A stretch of DNA of 64,000 nucleotides from positions 682,001 to 746,000 of the forward strand of contig NZ_BMCE01000001.1 in assembly GCF_014635025.1 (NCBI RefSeq), given 5' to 3'. Positions 1-8,595 of this stretch are shown here, piece after piece. A model generated the notes under the pieces. That model was not told where the DNA came from. It made no database searches and saw only the letters and a program-made list of their open reading frames with translations. Every line of letters starts with the position of its first letter. Positions within the stretch are counted from its first letter, which is position 1. The stretch comes from Fictibacillus barbaricus. Lineage in GTDB: Bacteria; Bacillota; Bacilli; Bacillales; Fictibacillaceae. Both the position numbers and the translations under genes were made by a program.

Positions 1-25
1 TTTTTCTTTATGAGTATTTTTTGTG

Positions 26-70
26 TACAAAAAAGCCAAACACCCTAATACTGGATGATTGGCTTCTTTT
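26..70 (-). terminator. Intrinsic terminator of the oatA-like gene
   Basis: Read on the minus strand, a 12-bp imperfect stem (AGCCAATCATCC pairing with GGGTGTTTGGCT, loop about 7 nt) is followed by six T. It lies directly after the acyltransferase stop codon. Confidence 0.75.
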
Positions 71-2074
71 TTATTCAATATGATCGATCAAATATTTTGA
101 GTATTCTTTTGCACCTGTTAACGTGAGATGAACACCGTCATTGCCAATGTATTCTGGATGAGATTCACTCATTTCAAACCAGTCAACTACTTTCACGTTT
201 TTGTGTTGTGTGGCAACCTTTTTAATCGTCTCATTGACTTCATTTTGCCATGGTTTTGGTACGCGTGTTGTTATCATGTAAATGTCCCGGTCGCCGATTT
301 CCTCAATCAGCTGATGCATCTTTTTCTCGGCTAGAGGTCCATTGGCACCAAGTTCGATGACCACGATCTCTCCTAAGCTGTTAGAACTTTTCTTTTGCTG
401 AACGATTTCTTCCGCTTCTCTAAATTGACGACCAATCTTCGCGTCTACATCAACTTTTTTGAAGGCTTCTTCTAAATGTTTTGTTACATCAATCATGACG
501 GAGTCACCAATTACTGAGAGAGAACGTGAATCTTGAACAGGTGGCTTTTTCTCTTTATTAGAATCTTTTTCCTCAGTTGGTTTCTTTTCAGGCTCATCTT
601 TCTTGTCTTCTTTTTTAGGCGCATCTGGTTTAGGTTCAGGTTTTATTTTGTTCTCCGTCGGCGGCTCTTCGTTTACAACTTTTGCTTGGATCGTGTTAAT
701 TACTTTATCTTTGCTTAACGCTACTGTAGTTGTAGTAAAGCCAATTACAGATACACATGTGAGCAATCCTAAGATACATGCCGTTGTGACAAAGCGTCCA
801 ATAAATGATCGTTCCCGCTTCCACTCACCGCGTTTAACCACGCGGCAGAACTTTGTTAATGCTCCTTTTCGGATAGGGCTCTCGATAAACGTATAAGAGA
901 GACTTGCAAGAACTAAGATTAACACGAGTTGAAATGGCGTTCTAAACAGGCTTGGTGCATCCGCTCCCCATTGTGGAGAAGTGAGCACGATGACAGGAAA
1001 ATGCCAGAGATAGATGCCGTATGAACGGACGCCGATCCAACGTAACGGTTTAAAGCTGAGCCAAATGTTCAGTCTGCTGGACGGATGAACCATGACGGCC
1101 ACAACAAGTAATGATGCTACAGAAATCGCAACCATTCCTCCTTGATAGAGGAAGTCTTGATATTGGTTTGTGCTCCAGAACATATAAAAGACGAAAGCGA
1201 GTGCTGACAATCCTACAAAATCTAGTTTCCAACGAATCTCCGGTGGAAGACTGCTAGACAGCTTTCGGCTAGGCCAGATCACAGCTAGACTTGCGCCAAG
1301 AAGGAGAGAAAATACACGTGTATCCGTTCCGTAATAGACACGGCTAGGGTCTGCGCCTGGTTCGTACATCAAAGTCATGAGAGCTGCGGATACAAGGGCA
1401 CCTGCTAGAATAATAGAAAATAGATAGCCTTCACGTACTCTAAGCTTTAACACAGCCATGATAACGATTGGCCATAGAATATAAAACTGTTCTTCCACCG
1501 CCAACGACCAGAAGTGCGTTAGAAGGGAAGGGGGACCGAAGCTTTCGAAATACGATAGGTCCTGGAAAATGTACCACCAGTTGCTCACATAAAAGACAGC
1601 TGCTACCGTGTCTTCCTCTAGCTTTTCAAGCATGGCGGGCTCAAAAAGTGTGACATATGTTATTACCACGAGCAGCATGGTGAACATAGCAGGTAATAGT
1701 CTTCGGGCCCGGCGAATCCAAAAGTTTTTAAAATTTATTGAATTAGTTGCGACATATTCCGCTACTAGAAGGTCTGTTATTAAGTATCCTGATAAAACAA
1801 AAAAGACGGTAACTCCCAGTAATCCGCCTGCAGCCCACTCGAAGTTTAAATGATAAGCGATGACGGCAAGGACGGCGATGGCTCTTAGTCCATCTAATCC
1901 GGATATGTACCTGTTCTTTCCTAGAGGTTGTTCAATGGCTTCATTTTGCTTTATACCGGATTGCCGGCTACGTTTCATGTGCTGCTTTTTGTGACGGTCT
2001 TTCATTACTGCCATTATCCTCTCGTTTTCAATTTTCCATTTAATGTTATTTGTATTTTTATATGTAAATGCCAT
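71..2074 (-). CDS. oatA: OatA-like membrane acyltransferase with SGNH domain
   Basis: Membrane O-acyltransferase of the acyltransferase-3 family fused to a C-terminal extracytoplasmic SGNH esterase-like domain. This is the layout of peptidoglycan O-acetyltransferase OatA and B. subtilis YrhL. The N-terminal 430 or so residues hold about ten membrane segments; an acidic, Lys/Pro-rich linker follows; the SGNH part shows a GDSV block with the nucleophile Ser and a terminal DGVHLT block with the Asp/His pair. By family it should move acetyl groups across the membrane onto cell-wall muramic acid, but the acceptor cannot be read from sequence. The start is uncertain: the longest frame begins at 2074 without a visible ribosome binding site, and ATG codons at 2014 and 2005 lie 3 and 12 nt after a GAGAGG. 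Monocistronic, transcribed away from the flagellar operon. Confidence 0.85.
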   Translation of the reverse strand: MAFTYKNTNNIKWKIENERIMAVMKDRHKKQHMKRSRQSGIKQNEAIEQPLGKNRYISGLDGLRAIAVLAVIAYHLNFEWAAGGLLGVTVFFVLSGYLITDLLVAEYVATNSINFKNFWIRRARRLLPAMFTMLLVVITYVTLFEPAMLEKLEEDTVAAVFYVSNWWYIFQDLSYFESFGPPSLLTHFWSLAVEEQFYILWPIVIMAVLKLRVREGYLFSIILAGALVSAALMTLMYEPGADPSRVYYGTDTRVFSLLLGASLAVIWPSRKLSSSLPPEIRWKLDFVGLSALAFVFYMFWSTNQYQDFLYQGGMVAISVASLLVVAVMVHPSSRLNIWLSFKPLRWIGVRSYGIYLWHFPVIVLTSPQWGADAPSLFRTPFQLVLILVLASLSYTFIESPIRKGALTKFCRVVKRGEWKRERSFIGRFVTTACILGLLTCVSVIGFTTTTVALSKDKVINTIQAKVVNEEPPTENKIKPEPKPDAPKKEDKKDEPEKKPTEEKDSNKEKKPPVQDSRSLSVIGDSVMIDVTKHLEEAFKKVDVDAKIGRQFREAEEIVQQKKSSNSLGEIVVIELGANGPLAEKKMHQLIEEIGDRDIYMITTRVPKPWQNEVNETIKKVATQHKNVKVVDWFEMSESHPEYIGNDGVHLTLTGAKEYSKYLIDHIE

Positions 2075-2205
2075 CCATTAGTGGTCATTTTTCTACATTT
2101 TTTTTATCTTCCTAAGCAACTATTTTACAATAAAAAAACGGGTGTTTGAGAAGTTTCATAGAATTGTAATAAATTTTTTTTGTACTTTTGCATGGATCTA
2201 CTTCC

Positions 2206-2232
2206 TCAACAATTATTTAATGTATCCGATAT
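2206..2232 (+). promoter_or_regulatory. SigD-type promoter for the flaG operon
   Basis: TCAA, a 15-nt spacer and TCCGATAT match the B. subtilis SigD consensus (TAAA-N15-GCCGATAT) except for one base in each half. It lies about 33 nt before the flaG start, as expected for a late flagellar operon. Confidence 0.7.
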
Positions 2233-2264
2233 AAATTTTAGAGAAAATAAAAGGGGCGATGAAG

Positions 2265-2603
2265 GTGGAACTGCAAACGATTAGTTCTCCCGTTTTTTCA
2301 AAATCTGAGCCTGTGCTTAAAAGCCAAAATCAACAAGAACCAACACCTAAAGCTGAAGCTTCAGCACAAGTAAAGCCAACAAAAGATCAATTAGAAAAAG
2401 TCATAGATGCCATGAATGACATGCTGAAGCCGGCACCTACTTCCTCTAAGTTCGTGCTTCATGAAAAGCTGAACGATTATTACGTGCAGATCGTGGATCA
2501 AGTGACTCAAGAAGTTGTCAAGGAAATACCAAATAAAAAGTTCCTTGATATGTATGCTGAGATGATTGATTTTATGGGTATTTTTGTAGATAAAAAAATT
2601 TAG
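2265..2603 (+). CDS. flaG: FlaG family flagellar protein
   Basis: Small cytoplasmic or filament-associated flagellar protein of the FlaG/YvyC family, 112 residues. The family is linked to filament length; its exact role is unsettled. The N-terminal third is Gln/Pro/Lys-rich and low in complexity. The C-terminal part carries the conserved FlaG core, with a DYYVQIVDQ stretch and a VVKEIPNKKFLDMYAEM stretch. First gene of flaG-fliD-fliS-fliT. Start choice: a GTG at 2265 lies 8 nt after AAAAGGGG; an in-frame ATG at 2259 lies only 2 nt after it, so GTG is preferred. Confidence 0.88.
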   Translation: MELQTISSPVFSKSEPVLKSQNQQEPTPKAEASAQVKPTKDQLEKVIDAMNDMLKPAPTSSKFVLHEKLNDYYVQIVDQVTQEVVKEIPNKKFLDMYAEMIDFMGIFVDKKI

Positions 2604-2618
2604 GGACGGTGATGAACC

Positions 2619-4148
2619 GTGAGTATGAGAATAGGTGGATTAGCTAGTGGTATGGATATTGATACTCTCGTAGGCGATCTGATGAAGGCTGAGCGTATTC
2701 CATTAGATAAACTCTCACAGAAGAAGACCACTTTGGAGTGGCAGCGTGACGACTATCGTTCTATGAATAAATTGTTGGACGAGCTTGATCGCTTTATTTT
2801 AGATGGTATAGCTCTGCAAGGAACATTTAACAAGAAAACCGTAACAAGTACGAATCCTAACGCTGTTACGGCAACCGTCTCAGGAAGTGCTTCGAATATA
2901 ACGTCTACTATTAAAGTTACGCAGTTAGCAACTGCACGAAGTTGGGTATCAACTGAGATTTATAATAAAGGTGGAACTACTAAAGCAAGTGGTAAGGCAA
3001 CTTTAGCTGCAATAGATGACACTAAATTTACAGCTCCTGTTGAATTAAAGGTTGCAGTTCAAAAACCTGGTAGTACTGCTACAGAGGCTGTAAAAACAAT
3101 ATCAATAGATCCTTCTAAAGACACTTTAGAGTCTGTAGCTAAGAAATTTTCTGAAGCAGGATTAGATATTTCGGCATTCTATGATGAATCAACTGGAAAA
3201 TTTGCAATATCAAATAACGTAACAGGTAAGGGATCAAGTCTATCACTAGAAACTCCTGAAACAGTAGCATTTTTTAATAATATTGGGTTTTCAACGGATG
3301 GCACAAAACTTGGTGCAGCCGGATCAGACAATGGATTAAACGCCACGTTTGATCTTAATGGTCTTAATGGAATTGAAAGAACTTCAAATACTTTCGCCAT
3401 CAGTGGTGTTACTTATTCACTAAAAGCCCTTGGAGAATCAACCATCAGCTCTAGTACGGACACAGATGGTGTAGTTACTTCTATTAAGGATTTTGTGAAA
3501 AAGTACAACGAAACGATTGAAGCCATTAATAAAAAAACGGCTGAAACAAAGTATCGTGATTTCCCTCCGTTAACCGATGCTCAGCGTAAGGATCTATCCG
3601 ATAAGGAAGCGGAGCTGTGGGATGAGAAGGCAAAGAGCGGGATGCTGCGAGGTGATTCCATCCTTTCAAGCGGATTAAACACGATGCGTTCGGTTTTGTA
3701 CGCTTCCGTTAATACTGGGGACACAAAATATGACCAGCTTTCAGAGCTTGGAATTACAACCTCTCGTAACTATTTGGACAAAGGGAAGCTAGAAGTCGAT
3801 GAGAAGAAACTTCGTGATGCTTTAGCTGCTAATCCTGATGCAGTCATGAAAATGTTTACTGGGGATAGTGCTAATAATATCGATGGAATCGCAAAGAAAC
3901 TTCGTACGACGATTGATCAAACCGTTGAAAAGATTGAACTAAAAGCGGGTAACGCCCTTCGAACAAATGCTCAATTCACGCTTGGCCGTGAATTAACGGA
4001 CGTTGATAAGCGGATATCGGCTTTTGAAGACCGTTTAGTACAAGTAGAGGACCGTTATTGGCGTCAGTTCCAAGCAATGGAAGCGGCTATCCAACGATCC
4101 AATCAGCAAAGTGCTTATTTAATGCAACAGTTTGGCGGCGGACAATAG
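2619..4148 (+). CDS. fliD: Flagellar hook-associated protein 2 (filament cap)
   Basis: FliD forms the cap at the distal end of the flagellum and inserts exported flagellin subunits. The 509-residue length is normal for Bacillus. The N-terminal FliD_N signature is clear (GLASGMDIDTLVGDLMKAER) and the C-terminal FliD_C region is rich in heptad-like helices (residues about 280-505). The variable central domain (about 90-270) is Thr/Ser/Ala-rich, as expected for the surface-exposed part. A GTG start at 2619 lies 5 nt after GGTGAT; an ATG two codons later has spacing 11 and is less likely. It follows flaG by 15 nt and precedes fliS by 27 nt in one operon. Confidence 0.95.
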   Translation: MSMRIGGLASGMDIDTLVGDLMKAERIPLDKLSQKKTTLEWQRDDYRSMNKLLDELDRFILDGIALQGTFNKKTVTSTNPNAVTATVSGSASNITSTIKVTQLATARSWVSTEIYNKGGTTKASGKATLAAIDDTKFTAPVELKVAVQKPGSTATEAVKTISIDPSKDTLESVAKKFSEAGLDISAFYDESTGKFAISNNVTGKGSSLSLETPETVAFFNNIGFSTDGTKLGAAGSDNGLNATFDLNGLNGIERTSNTFAISGVTYSLKALGESTISSSTDTDGVVTSIKDFVKKYNETIEAINKKTAETKYRDFPPLTDAQRKDLSDKEAELWDEKAKSGMLRGDSILSSGLNTMRSVLYASVNTGDTKYDQLSELGITTSRNYLDKGKLEVDEKKLRDALAANPDAVMKMFTGDSANNIDGIAKKLRTTIDQTVEKIELKAGNALRTNAQFTLGRELTDVDKRISAFEDRLVQVEDRYWRQFQAMEAAIQRSNQQSAYLMQQFGGGQ

Positions 4149-4175
4149 TAAACTAAAAAGGAGTGTTACCTTTAC

Positions 4176-4577
4176 ATGTCCATACTTAACGCAAAAAATG
4201 TGTATCAAAACAACTCAGTCCAAACGGCGTCTCCAGGTGAGCTGACGCTTATGCTCTACAACGGGTGTTTGAAATTTATCGGTCTTGCGAGAACAGCGAT
4301 CGAGCTTAAGAATACAGAACAAAAGAATACAAATCTATTAAAAGCTCAGAAGATCATCCAAGAATTGATGGTCACCTTAAACATGGATGTCGAGATCTCA
4401 AAATCTATGATGCAGATGTACGACTACATTAATCGTCGTCTGATCGAAGCGAACATTCAAAGTGACGTTACGATCTTGGATGAAGTGGAAGACTATGTGA
4501 CGGATTTTCGGAATACGTGGAAAGAGGTTATCCAGATCAACCGTCGAATGCAGCATGGCGAGACTGGACGCGTATAA
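4176..4577 (+). CDS. fliS: Flagellin-specific export chaperone FliS
   Basis: FliS binds the C-terminus of unassembled flagellin and delivers it to the flagellar type III export gate. The protein has 133 residues, the family's usual size. The typical opening (YQNNSVQTASPGELTLMLYNG) and the four-helix bundle pattern are visible. An AAGGAGTG site precedes the ATG. Its stop codon overlaps the fliT start (TAATG), which implies translational coupling. Confidence 0.95.
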   Translation: MSILNAKNVYQNNSVQTASPGELTLMLYNGCLKFIGLARTAIELKNTEQKNTNLLKAQKIIQELMVTLNMDVEISKSMMQMYDYINRRLIEANIQSDVTILDEVEDYVTDFRNTWKEVIQINRRMQHGETGRV

Positions 4578-4927
4578 TGCCTGCTATTAAGATTTTGCTT
4601 GAGATCACGAAAAACTTGCATAATCATGTGAGTCCAGGACTTCCAAAAGAAAACCGAGAATCTTATATTGAACGGTTAAACGAACTTTTAGAACAACGGC
4701 AGGTTGCTATGAACCAGCTTCCCAGCTCTTATTCAGCAGAAGAACAGAGGGTAGGCCAGATGATCATAAAATTAAACGAGTCCATTGACCCGCTGTTAGC
4801 ACGGCAATTTGAAGAGATCAAACATAACCTTACAATAATGAAAAAGAAAAAGGTCAAGAACAATCAATACGCTAATCCCTATCAGACATTATCGGGTGAT
4901 GGGATGTATTTTGATAAAAAGAAATAA
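4577..4927 (+). CDS. fliT: FliT-like flagellar chaperone
   Basis: A 116-residue, mostly helical, charged protein directly after fliS, where B. subtilis has fliT. FliT proteins act as export chaperones, classically for FliD. Sequence conservation is low in this family, so the call rests largely on position and size. The start is the ATG that shares its A with the fliS stop (TAATG); an upstream in-frame start would overlap fliS and has no ribosome binding site. The C-terminus is basic with a run of lysines. Last gene of the operon, followed by a strong terminator. Confidence 0.8.
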   Translation: MPAIKILLEITKNLHNHVSPGLPKENRESYIERLNELLEQRQVAMNQLPSSYSAEEQRVGQMIIKLNESIDPLLARQFEEIKHNLTIMKKKKVKNNQYANPYQTLSGDGMYFDKKK

Positions 4928-4930
4928 ACA

Positions 4931-4966
4931 AAAGGCACCAGTCCAAGAACTGTGTGCCTTTTTACT
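4931..4966 (+). terminator. Terminator of the flaG-fliT operon
   Basis: AAAGGCAC with CAGT pairs with ACTG and TGTGCCTTT around a 6-nt loop, followed by a T-run; it begins a few bases after the fliT stop. Confidence 0.85.
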
Positions 4967-5034
4967 TTAAATCACGATCTCCTCCTCTTGCTGTAATAGT
5001 GTTAAGCACTATCAAAAAAAGGTAAAAAACGTTT

Positions 5035-5070
5035 AAAAAAACCGAACAGAGTTGTTCGGTTTTTCTTTTT
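5035..5070. terminator. Second hairpin, probably the citA-side terminator
   Basis: AAAAACCGAAC pairs with TGTTCGGTTTTT with a short loop. A-rich and T-rich flanks let it work in either direction, between the convergent fliT and citA genes. Confidence 0.7.
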
Positions 5071-5108
5071 AGGTTCATGTATGCAATATATAATGAAACA
5101 TGTAAGTG

Positions 5109-5200
5109 ATATCAGTAAAAAGCACTAATTATCAGCAAAAAAATAAAAATATCAGGAATAAATAGAATATATCAGGAATTCTAGAACTGATATCAGGCAT
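5109..5200. repeat. Array of five ATCAG motifs at 20-bp period
   Basis: ATCAG occurs at 5111, 5131, 5151, 5171 and 5192, usually as TATCAGGAA or TATCAGCAA. The spacings are 20, 20, 20 and 21 bp. The array lies just beyond the 3' end of citA. No gene fits here. The function is unknown; see the findings for related arrays. Confidence 0.75.
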
Positions 5201-5226
5201 ACCAGCAATCTACACACAGATGCTGT

Positions 5227-6330
5227 CTAAATCATAGAGGGCTTATCATAAAGCTTCCCCGTATAGACAGACTGGGGCCGATAGATCGTGTTGTCGTCGG
5301 CTTGCTCAAGTATATGAGCAGTCCATCCGACCATGCGGCTTGCCGTGAAAGTAGGCGTGAAAAGGGAAGGGTCAAGTTGAATGGATTTCATGATAGCAGC
5401 TGCGTAGAATTCAACATTCGTATACAATGATCTCCCTGGTTTGTATTCTTTGAGCAAATCCACAGCCGTTGTCTCAACTTCTAGAGCAAGGTCGAGCCAT
5501 TCGTCTTCACCGACTAACTCTGAAAGTTTTGCCTTTAGAGCGACGGCTCGAGGATCATGTGTTTTATATACACGATGGCCGAATCCCATGAGCTTTTCAC
5601 CTTTTTCGAGCTTTTCACGAATAACACTCTCAGCACTGCCAGCTTCCCGCACCTCGTCCAACAAATCTATAACCCCAGATGGTGCTCCTCCGTGAAGTGG
5701 GCCTTTCATTGTCCCGATGGCAGAAGTTACAGCAGACACCATATCGGACTCCGTGGATGCGGTCACGCGGGCTGAAAAAGTTGAAGCGTTCATCCCGTGT
5801 TCTAATGTCAGGATTATATAGGTTTCGAGCGCAAGGGTTTGTGCCTTGGATGGAGTTTCTCCGTTTAACATGTAGAGGTAATTTTCTACATGGCTTAATT
5901 CTTTTGATGGCTCCACAATAGATTTCCCTTCTAATTGACGCTTGCGATAAGCAATGATTGTCGGCACCAGACTTGTTAGCCGTATCGCTTGTGATATGGT
6001 AGGTTTCCATCCATAACTCTCGTTTCCTTCCGAAGAGATAGCTGTTCGGATCACACTCATTAAGTCCATCTCTTTTGGCAGGTGTTCTAGAATATTTTTC
6101 ATATGGACGGGAAGTGTACGATTTTTGATCAGTTCTTTCTTTAAGGCTGCGAGTTCTTTTTGTTCAGGAAGTTCACTATACCACAGCAGATACGCTATTT
6201 CTTCAAATGAGTAGGCAGAGGTAAGTTCACCAATCTCATATCCTCGGTAGATTAACTTTCCTTCAGCACCGTCGATGTGGCTGATTTCCGTCTCGGCTGC
6301 AACGATTCCTTTTAGACCTTTTTGTATCAT
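5227..6330 (-). CDS. citA: Citrate synthase I
   Basis: Condenses acetyl-CoA with oxaloacetate to citrate in the cytoplasm. The protein has 367 residues, the short Gram-positive type. The characteristic blocks are present: HGGAPSG, the active-site histidine region GFGHRVYK followed by DPRA, and a C-terminal arginine segment. The ATG at 6330 lies 8 nt after GGAAGGAG and is the likely start; an ATG at 6348 overlaps that binding site itself. It is divergent from a LysR gene that closely resembles B. subtilis CitR, so this is the CitA-type enzyme rather than the main Krebs-cycle CitZ. Regulation by the divergent CitR is inferred. Confidence 0.93.
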   Translation of the reverse strand: MIQKGLKGIVAAETEISHIDGAEGKLIYRGYEIGELTSAYSFEEIAYLLWYSELPEQKELAALKKELIKNRTLPVHMKNILEHLPKEMDLMSVIRTAISSEGNESYGWKPTISQAIRLTSLVPTIIAYRKRQLEGKSIVEPSKELSHVENYLYMLNGETPSKAQTLALETYIILTLEHGMNASTFSARVTASTESDMVSAVTSAIGTMKGPLHGGAPSGVIDLLDEVREAGSAESVIREKLEKGEKLMGFGHRVYKTHDPRAVALKAKLSELVGEDEWLDLALEVETTAVDLLKEYKPGRSLYTNVEFYAAAIMKSIQLDPSLFTPTFTASRMVGWTAHILEQADDNTIYRPQSVYTGKLYDKPSMI

Positions 6331-6441
6331 CGTCTTCACTCCTTCCATTATTTAGTACTATTGTATAGAATGAAGTTGATTTATGATATTAATTGTTTTT
6401 AATTGAATTAATACGATTTATTAATAAGGGTGGTGAATGTC

Positions 6442-7320
6442 ATGGAATTCTCTTGGCTTAAGACTTTCATAACGGCAGCAGAATGCGAGAACTTTAGAAG
6501 AACGTCAGAGATCCTCCACGTGTCACAGCCTTCTGTCACTGTCCATATAAAAATGCTGGAAGCTGAGTTAGGGATGTCTTTATTTTTACGTGAAGGAAGA
6601 AGAGTGAAACTGACAGCGGAAGGAAGAAGATATTTAAAGCATGCCAAAAAACTGATGGAAGTTTATGAAGGCGGGTTAGAGGATTTAAACGCTTTTCAGC
6701 AAGGATACCACTCGAAACTTTGTATCGGCATCTCACCGCTTATCGCGGATACGATTCTGCCATCGGTTTTAAAAAGATACGTAAAAGGACATCCGGAAGT
6801 GGAGATCTCCATTAAGATTATTGATTCTGAAGATATAGAGCATGCGGTCTTAAACGAGGAAGTGGATTTAGGATTGTCTTGCTTAGGCAGTACCCATTCT
6901 GAGATTACGAGTCAGCTGCTTTATAAAGATAAAGTCGTTTTGGTTGCGCCACATGATGGGATCGATTTTGAAGCCGCTCTGCCATTAGAGGAAAGAGAAG
7001 TTCTTCTATCAAGCTATCTTTTGACACATAATCACCCTGGGTATTGGGATGACCTATGTAAACGTGTAAAGCTGGTTTATCCTGGTGTCCGTATGATGAA
7101 AGTTTCTCAGATTCATATTACAAAAAGGTTTATCTCTGAAGGTCTTGGCGTATCATTTTTACCGCTGTCAACGGTTAGAAGAGAATTGTTAGAAGGCAGA
7201 TTGCTCGAGGTCGATTGCTTTTCTGTGAACCTGCCTGACGCCAACACTTATGCGCTAACAAAATACAATCATGGTAAGCAAACAGAGTTTTTAGCTTATC
7301 TATCTGGGTACAGGTTTTAA
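6442..7320 (+). CDS. citR: LysR-type regulator CitR
   Basis: A 292-residue LysR-family DNA-binding protein: winged helix-turn-helix at residues 1-60 (WLKTFITAAECENF then SQPSVTVHIKMLE) and an effector-binding domain thereafter. Several stretches match remembered B. subtilis CitR, for example SPLIADTILPSV, LLTHNHPGYWDDL and HITKRFISEGLGVSFLPLS. In B. subtilis CitR represses the divergent citA. The start is the ATG at 6442, 6 nt after a GGTGGTG; a GTG at 6430 is too close upstream of that site. The 111-bp AT-rich gap to citA should hold the shared operator, but I could not single out one T-N11-A box with confidence. Confidence 0.93.
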   Translation: MEFSWLKTFITAAECENFRRTSEILHVSQPSVTVHIKMLEAELGMSLFLREGRRVKLTAEGRRYLKHAKKLMEVYEGGLEDLNAFQQGYHSKLCIGISPLIADTILPSVLKRYVKGHPEVEISIKIIDSEDIEHAVLNEEVDLGLSCLGSTHSEITSQLLYKDKVVLVAPHDGIDFEAALPLEEREVLLSSYLLTHNHPGYWDDLCKRVKLVYPGVRMMKVSQIHITKRFISEGLGVSFLPLSTVRRELLEGRLLEVDCFSVNLPDANTYALTKYNHGKQTEFLAYLSGYRF

Positions 7321-7324
7321 TTTG

Positions 7325-7597
7325 TTATCTTTTTATCCCATAAACAATACAAATCACGCCAACCATGATCCAGATCAAACTGGTGAATGATAGTTTAGTG
7401 GATAATCCGTAGATTCCTAGTGTCATTGTAGAGAAAAAGATGATGGGACCGACGATTGAGAGAAGGGAATTGATGACGAGCGCTCGATCGACGGTATTGT
7501 AATGCAGCATGAAAAGAGCCGCTGTAATTTCAAGCGTTCCCGATAGAATGCGAATTGCAGCCATGCCTAGGACGACTTTTTCAATCATATGCAGCAA
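7325..7597 (-). CDS. YqhV family small membrane protein (DUF2619)
   Basis: A 90-residue integral membrane protein with three predicted membrane helices and a basic C-terminus. The pattern (AAIRILSGTLEITAALFML, then NSLLSIVGPIIF, then a Gly-rich third helix) matches the B. subtilis YqhV family as I remember it. That family is in the spoIIIA region of many bacilli and has no assigned function. The TTG at 7597 lies 9 nt after AAAGGAGG and is the likely start; the ATG three codons later is too far away. Its 3' end nearly touches that of citR (convergent). Confidence 0.8.
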   Translation of the reverse strand: MLHMIEKVVLGMAAIRILSGTLEITAALFMLHYNTVDRALVINSLLSIVGPIIFFSTMTLGIYGLSTKLSFTSLIWIMVGVICIVYGIKR

Positions 7598-7784
7598 CGT
7601 CCATTGCCTCCTTTAAACACTTGTTTAATTTTCCTGTGCTGTATATTGCATTATATGTGGCCAAGCCCGAATTAGAAGTGTTAAAGCTAATGTGAATTAA
7701 TATAATAAATTTGCGGATATTTATGCGGTTTGATCAATGGAGATTTTTCGACAAAACTTCTTACAATTCGCTAATCTTAAGCCT

Positions 7785-7814
7785 TTGACAACTTTTTTGG
7801 GTATGTGTCATACT
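7785..7814 (+). promoter_or_regulatory. SigA promoter of the first cold-shock gene
   Basis: TTGACA at 7785-7790 and CATACT at 7809-7814 are separated by 18 nt; the alternative -10 TACTAT overlaps. This predicts an untranslated leader of about 50 nt before the csp start. The rest of the 7598-7784 gap shows no other feature. Confidence 0.6.
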
Positions 7815-7871
7815 ATGAAGTGTATAGATTAACTATACAAAGATTCGCATGATGAAGGGATTGTGAAAGGC

Positions 7872-8069
7872 ATGTTAGGAAAAGTAAAATGGTTTAACGC
7901 AGAAAAAGGTTTTGGATTTATCGAGCGCGAAGACGGAGACGATGTGTTCGTACACTTCTCTGCAATCAACACTGAAGGATTCAAAAGCCTTGATGAAGGT
8001 CAGCAAGTCGAGTTTGATATTGTAGATGGCGCACGTGGGCCTCAAGCGGCTAACGTAACTAAACTATAA
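7872..8069 (+). CDS. Cold-shock protein (CspA/CspB family)
   Basis: A 65-residue single-domain cold-shock protein that binds single-stranded RNA and DNA and melts RNA structure. Both RNP motifs are intact: KGFGFIE and VFVHFS. The ATG at 7872 is the likely start, about 11 nt after AAGGGA; a GTG at 7863 would add a non-conserved tripeptide. It is one of two csp genes in the window, and the two proteins are nearly identical over the central part. Transcribed alone between its own promoter and a strong terminator. Confidence 0.92.
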   Translation: MLGKVKWFNAEKGFGFIEREDGDDVFVHFSAINTEGFKSLDEGQQVEFDIVDGARGPQAANVTKL

Positions 8070-8096
8070 TTCATTGGCAATATGACCATAACTGTG

Positions 8097-8131
8097 ATCC
8101 CGTCTGTTTAATGCAGACGGGTTTTTATTTT
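8097..8131 (+). terminator. Terminator of the cold-shock gene
   Basis: CCCGTCTG pairs perfectly with CAGACGGG around a 7-nt loop, followed by TTTTTATTTT. Confidence 0.9.
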
Positions 8132-8193
8132 GCGTGCTAAACCTTCTGCTGGTCTCATAAATTGTAATAAGTCAATTTACATAGGAGGTAAGC

Positions 8194-8463
8194 ATGCAGG
8201 ATTTTTTGAACTTCAATAAAATGCTAACGCCAACAATCATAAAGGTGATCTTTTTGGTAGGGTCTGTTTTATCTGTCATCGGGGGCTTATTCGCTATGGT
8301 AGCTGGAGCTCAACAACCGTATGGAGGTGGAGCTGCTGTTTTTATGGGGTTTCTTATGATACTTTTTGGTCCGTTCGTAACACGCGTCTATTGTGAGCTT
8401 CTCATCGTCCAGTTTAAGATGCACGAAGCACTGGATAAACTCGCTAAACAAAACGAATCTTAA
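8194..8463 (+). CDS. DUF4282 small membrane protein
   Basis: An 89-residue protein with two hydrophobic segments joined by a Gly-rich loop. A conserved-looking block follows (GPFVTRVYCELLIVQFKMHEAL), which is typical of DUF4282 proteins. Function unknown. A good AGGAGGT lies 6 nt before the ATG. Single gene between the csp terminator and the hpf promoter. Confidence 0.8.
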   Translation: MQDFLNFNKMLTPTIIKVIFLVGSVLSVIGGLFAMVAGAQQPYGGGAAVFMGFLMILFGPFVTRVYCELLIVQFKMHEALDKLAKQNES

Positions 8464-8529
8464 TAAAATAATGAGCAGAATGTAAATATTTTGTCGACAC
8501 TGTTAAGAAATTGTCAAACTTTTTTAAAT

Positions 8530-8564
8530 GTTACAAAGGAATTCTTTTCGGGTATATCGAAATA
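8530..8564 (+). promoter_or_regulatory. Overlapping SigB and SigH promoters of hpf
   Basis: SigB type: GTTACA, 14 nt, GGGTAT (consensus GTTTAA-N13-15-GGGTAT). SigH type in the same stretch: AAAGGAATT, 12 nt, ATCGAAATA, which matches RNAGGAWWW fully and RNNGAATWW except one base. B. subtilis yvyD is known to have the same dual control, which supports the reading. Confidence 0.75.
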
Positions 8565-8595
8565 TATATACATCACCGAAAGGAGGAGTTAAGTT

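Noticed and set aside
2130-2160. Extra L/R copy near AAACGGGTGTTTGAG
   Set aside because: Only about 10 bp match the element; inverted arms and hairpin are missing.
5630-6010. 126-codon minus-strand frame in citA
   Set aside because: Alternative frame of citrate synthase; the citA frame has all catalytic motifs.
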